A DNA stretch of 30,945 nt, from assembly GCA_025964935.1 (NCBI GenBank), contig JAOPXW010000186.1, positions 1 through 30,945 on the forward strand, in the 5' to 3' direction. The DNA is from Friedmanniella sp. Its GTDB lineage: Bacteria > Actinomycetota > Actinomycetes > Propionibacteriales > Propionibacteriaceae. Positions 30,205 through 30,945 of this stretch are shown here, piece after piece. The notes below the pieces were generated by a model. It worked only from the letters and a program-made list of their open reading frames with translations. It was not told the origin of the DNA and searched no databases. The translations under genes and the position numbers were made by a program. The number at the start of each line of letters is the position of its first letter. Position 1 is the first letter of the stretch.

Positions 30205-30945
30205 CGTGCGGCCGCGCCGGCAGTCCGGTCGCCGACCTCTGGGCCAGCAGCTCGCCGAGCTGGTCGCACCAGTCGTCGTCGGCCGCCGGGTGGAAGTAGT
30301 TGTCGCGCAGCCACTCCGGCGCCGGTCGCCGGAACCGGCCGGCGGCCACGTCGGCGAGCGTGCCGAGACAGTCCGAACCGACGAAGACCAGGTTGATCAT
30401 CTCGGCCGAGACCCCGAAGTCGGACAGGATGCAGACCTCGACCCCGGCGTCCATGGCCTCCAGGGCGGCCGTCGAGGAGACCGTGGTCAGGGCGCGGGCC
30501 CGCGCCAGCGCGTCGGTCATCGATCCCCCGGCCAGGCGCACCGAGCCGGCGGCCACCTCGCCGGCCCCGACCAGGTCGGCGAGCAGGTCGGGGTAGGGCC
30601 AGGTCTCCTGGTGGGTCTGCTGCTCGGTGGCGAGCGCCCGGACCTTGACCACCCCGTGCCCGGTGGCGGCGAGCGCCCGCAGGATGGCCTCGCGGTCGGC
30701 CCGCTCGACCGGGACCTTGGCCTGGGCCGCGAAGACCACGTCGGTCCCGGCCGGACCGGGTCGCACCGGCCCCGCGGCCGCAGACCGGATCCCACCGTCG
30801 GCCACCCCGTCGCGCAGCGACCCCCGCAGGAAGGGCAGCCGGGCCAGCCCGAAGCGCAGGTGGGCCGAGGACGAGCGCTCCAGGGCCCCGAACTCGGCGA
30901 TCTCGCGGTGGCTGTGCAGCAGGAAGAGGTCGCAGCCGACCCGGA
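30032..30945 (-). CDS. Putative glycosyltransferase (DUF6716-like), N-terminus beyond window
   Basis: The minus-strand frame is open from the right edge for 303 codons to a TGA at 30032, so the start is outside. A GTG at 30805 is internal to homologous sequence (GCDLFLLHSHREIAEFGALE lies before it) and is not the likely start. Visible segments include DVVFAAQAKVPVERADREAIL, VVKVRALATEQQTHQE, LTTVSSTAALEAMDAGV and WLRDNYFHPA. These resemble the GT-B-like proteins labelled DUF6716 (from memory), with a Ser-Ser-Thr donor-binding loop and a basic C-terminal amphipathic region. Its last 173 bp overlap the end of neuA in antisense. It is probably another transferase of the wall-polymer cluster. Confidence 0.7.
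   Translation of the reverse strand, partial: RVGCDLFLLHSHREIAEFGALERSSSAHLRFGLARLPFLRGSLRDGVADGGIRSAAAGPVRPGPAGTDVVFAAQAKVPVERADREAILRALAATGHGVVKVRALATEQQTHQETWPYPDLLADLVGAGEVAAGSVRLAGGSMTDALARARALTTVSSTAALEAMDAGVEVCILSDFGVSAEMINLVFVGSDCLGTLADVAAGRFRRPAPEWLRDNYFHPAADDDWCDQLGELLAQRSATGLPARPHASGSGPARVRRRLRLLVPSRVWPVLRAVRRRLPAGVGAPGRGHTARVRPPGPHDASG

Overview
This window is very GC-rich DNA from an actinomycete. The codon usage, frequent GTG starts, a mycothiol gene (mshD), a GlnR-type regulator, an HbhA-like gene and a nonulosonic-acid wall-polymer cluster all point to Actinomycetota. Gene order resembles Nocardioides, Propionibacteriaceae and Streptomyces chromosomes, so Propionibacteriales is my best guess, but this is inference. 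It looks like ordinary chromosome: no tRNA, rRNA, insertion sequence, phage gene or CRISPR array was seen.

Region 1 (1-8025) holds an HbhA-like gene (cut by the left edge) with its XRE regulator, a divergent APC permease, a GH65 phosphorylase/hydrolase coupled to a beta-phosphoglucomutase-like HAD gene, an L-asparaginase II family gene and the folate-binding protein YgfZ. Region 2 (8026-10350) holds a GNAT gene, a 40-residue membrane peptide gene easily missed in annotation, a nitrobindin-like gene, a panE fragment, a DsrE gene and dtd.

Region 3 (10400-15824) is the sulfur, nitrogen and thiol block. It has a membrane-anchored NADase-type discoidin-like protein, sseC (DUF1416), the thiosulfate sulfurtransferase cysA, a MoaD/ThiS-like carrier, glnR, a four-TM protein and mshD. 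The gene-poor stretch 12713-13196 upstream of cysA holds a promoter, a leaderless 40-codon Cys-containing leader peptide and competing hairpins, which together look like an attenuator.

Region 4 (15939-23308) is the phosphate block: ppk, a Nudix/histidine-phosphatase fusion (MutT1-like), and pstS-pstC-pstA-pstB behind a PHO-box-like promoter. phoU is not in this window. A DUF2510 membrane protein follows.

Region 5 (24396-30945) is a nonulosonic (sialic/Kdn-type) acid polymer cluster. A polysialyltransferase-family protein and a GT2 glycosyltransferase run left. Divergently, neuB, a second polysialyltransferase-like protein and a neuA-HAD fusion run right. A further glycosyltransferase-like gene (cut by the right edge) converges and overlaps neuA. 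Its likely product is a teichulosonic-acid-type phosphate-free wall polymer.

The most interesting signal is that both divergent promoters of the polymer cluster carry 11-bp-phased GTTCACC-like units at the same distances from the -10 as those at pstS. This suggests phosphate (PhoP) control of wall-polymer synthesis. A second theme is leaderless transcription: eleven start codons lie 6 to 8 nt after a TANNNT-like -10 box.
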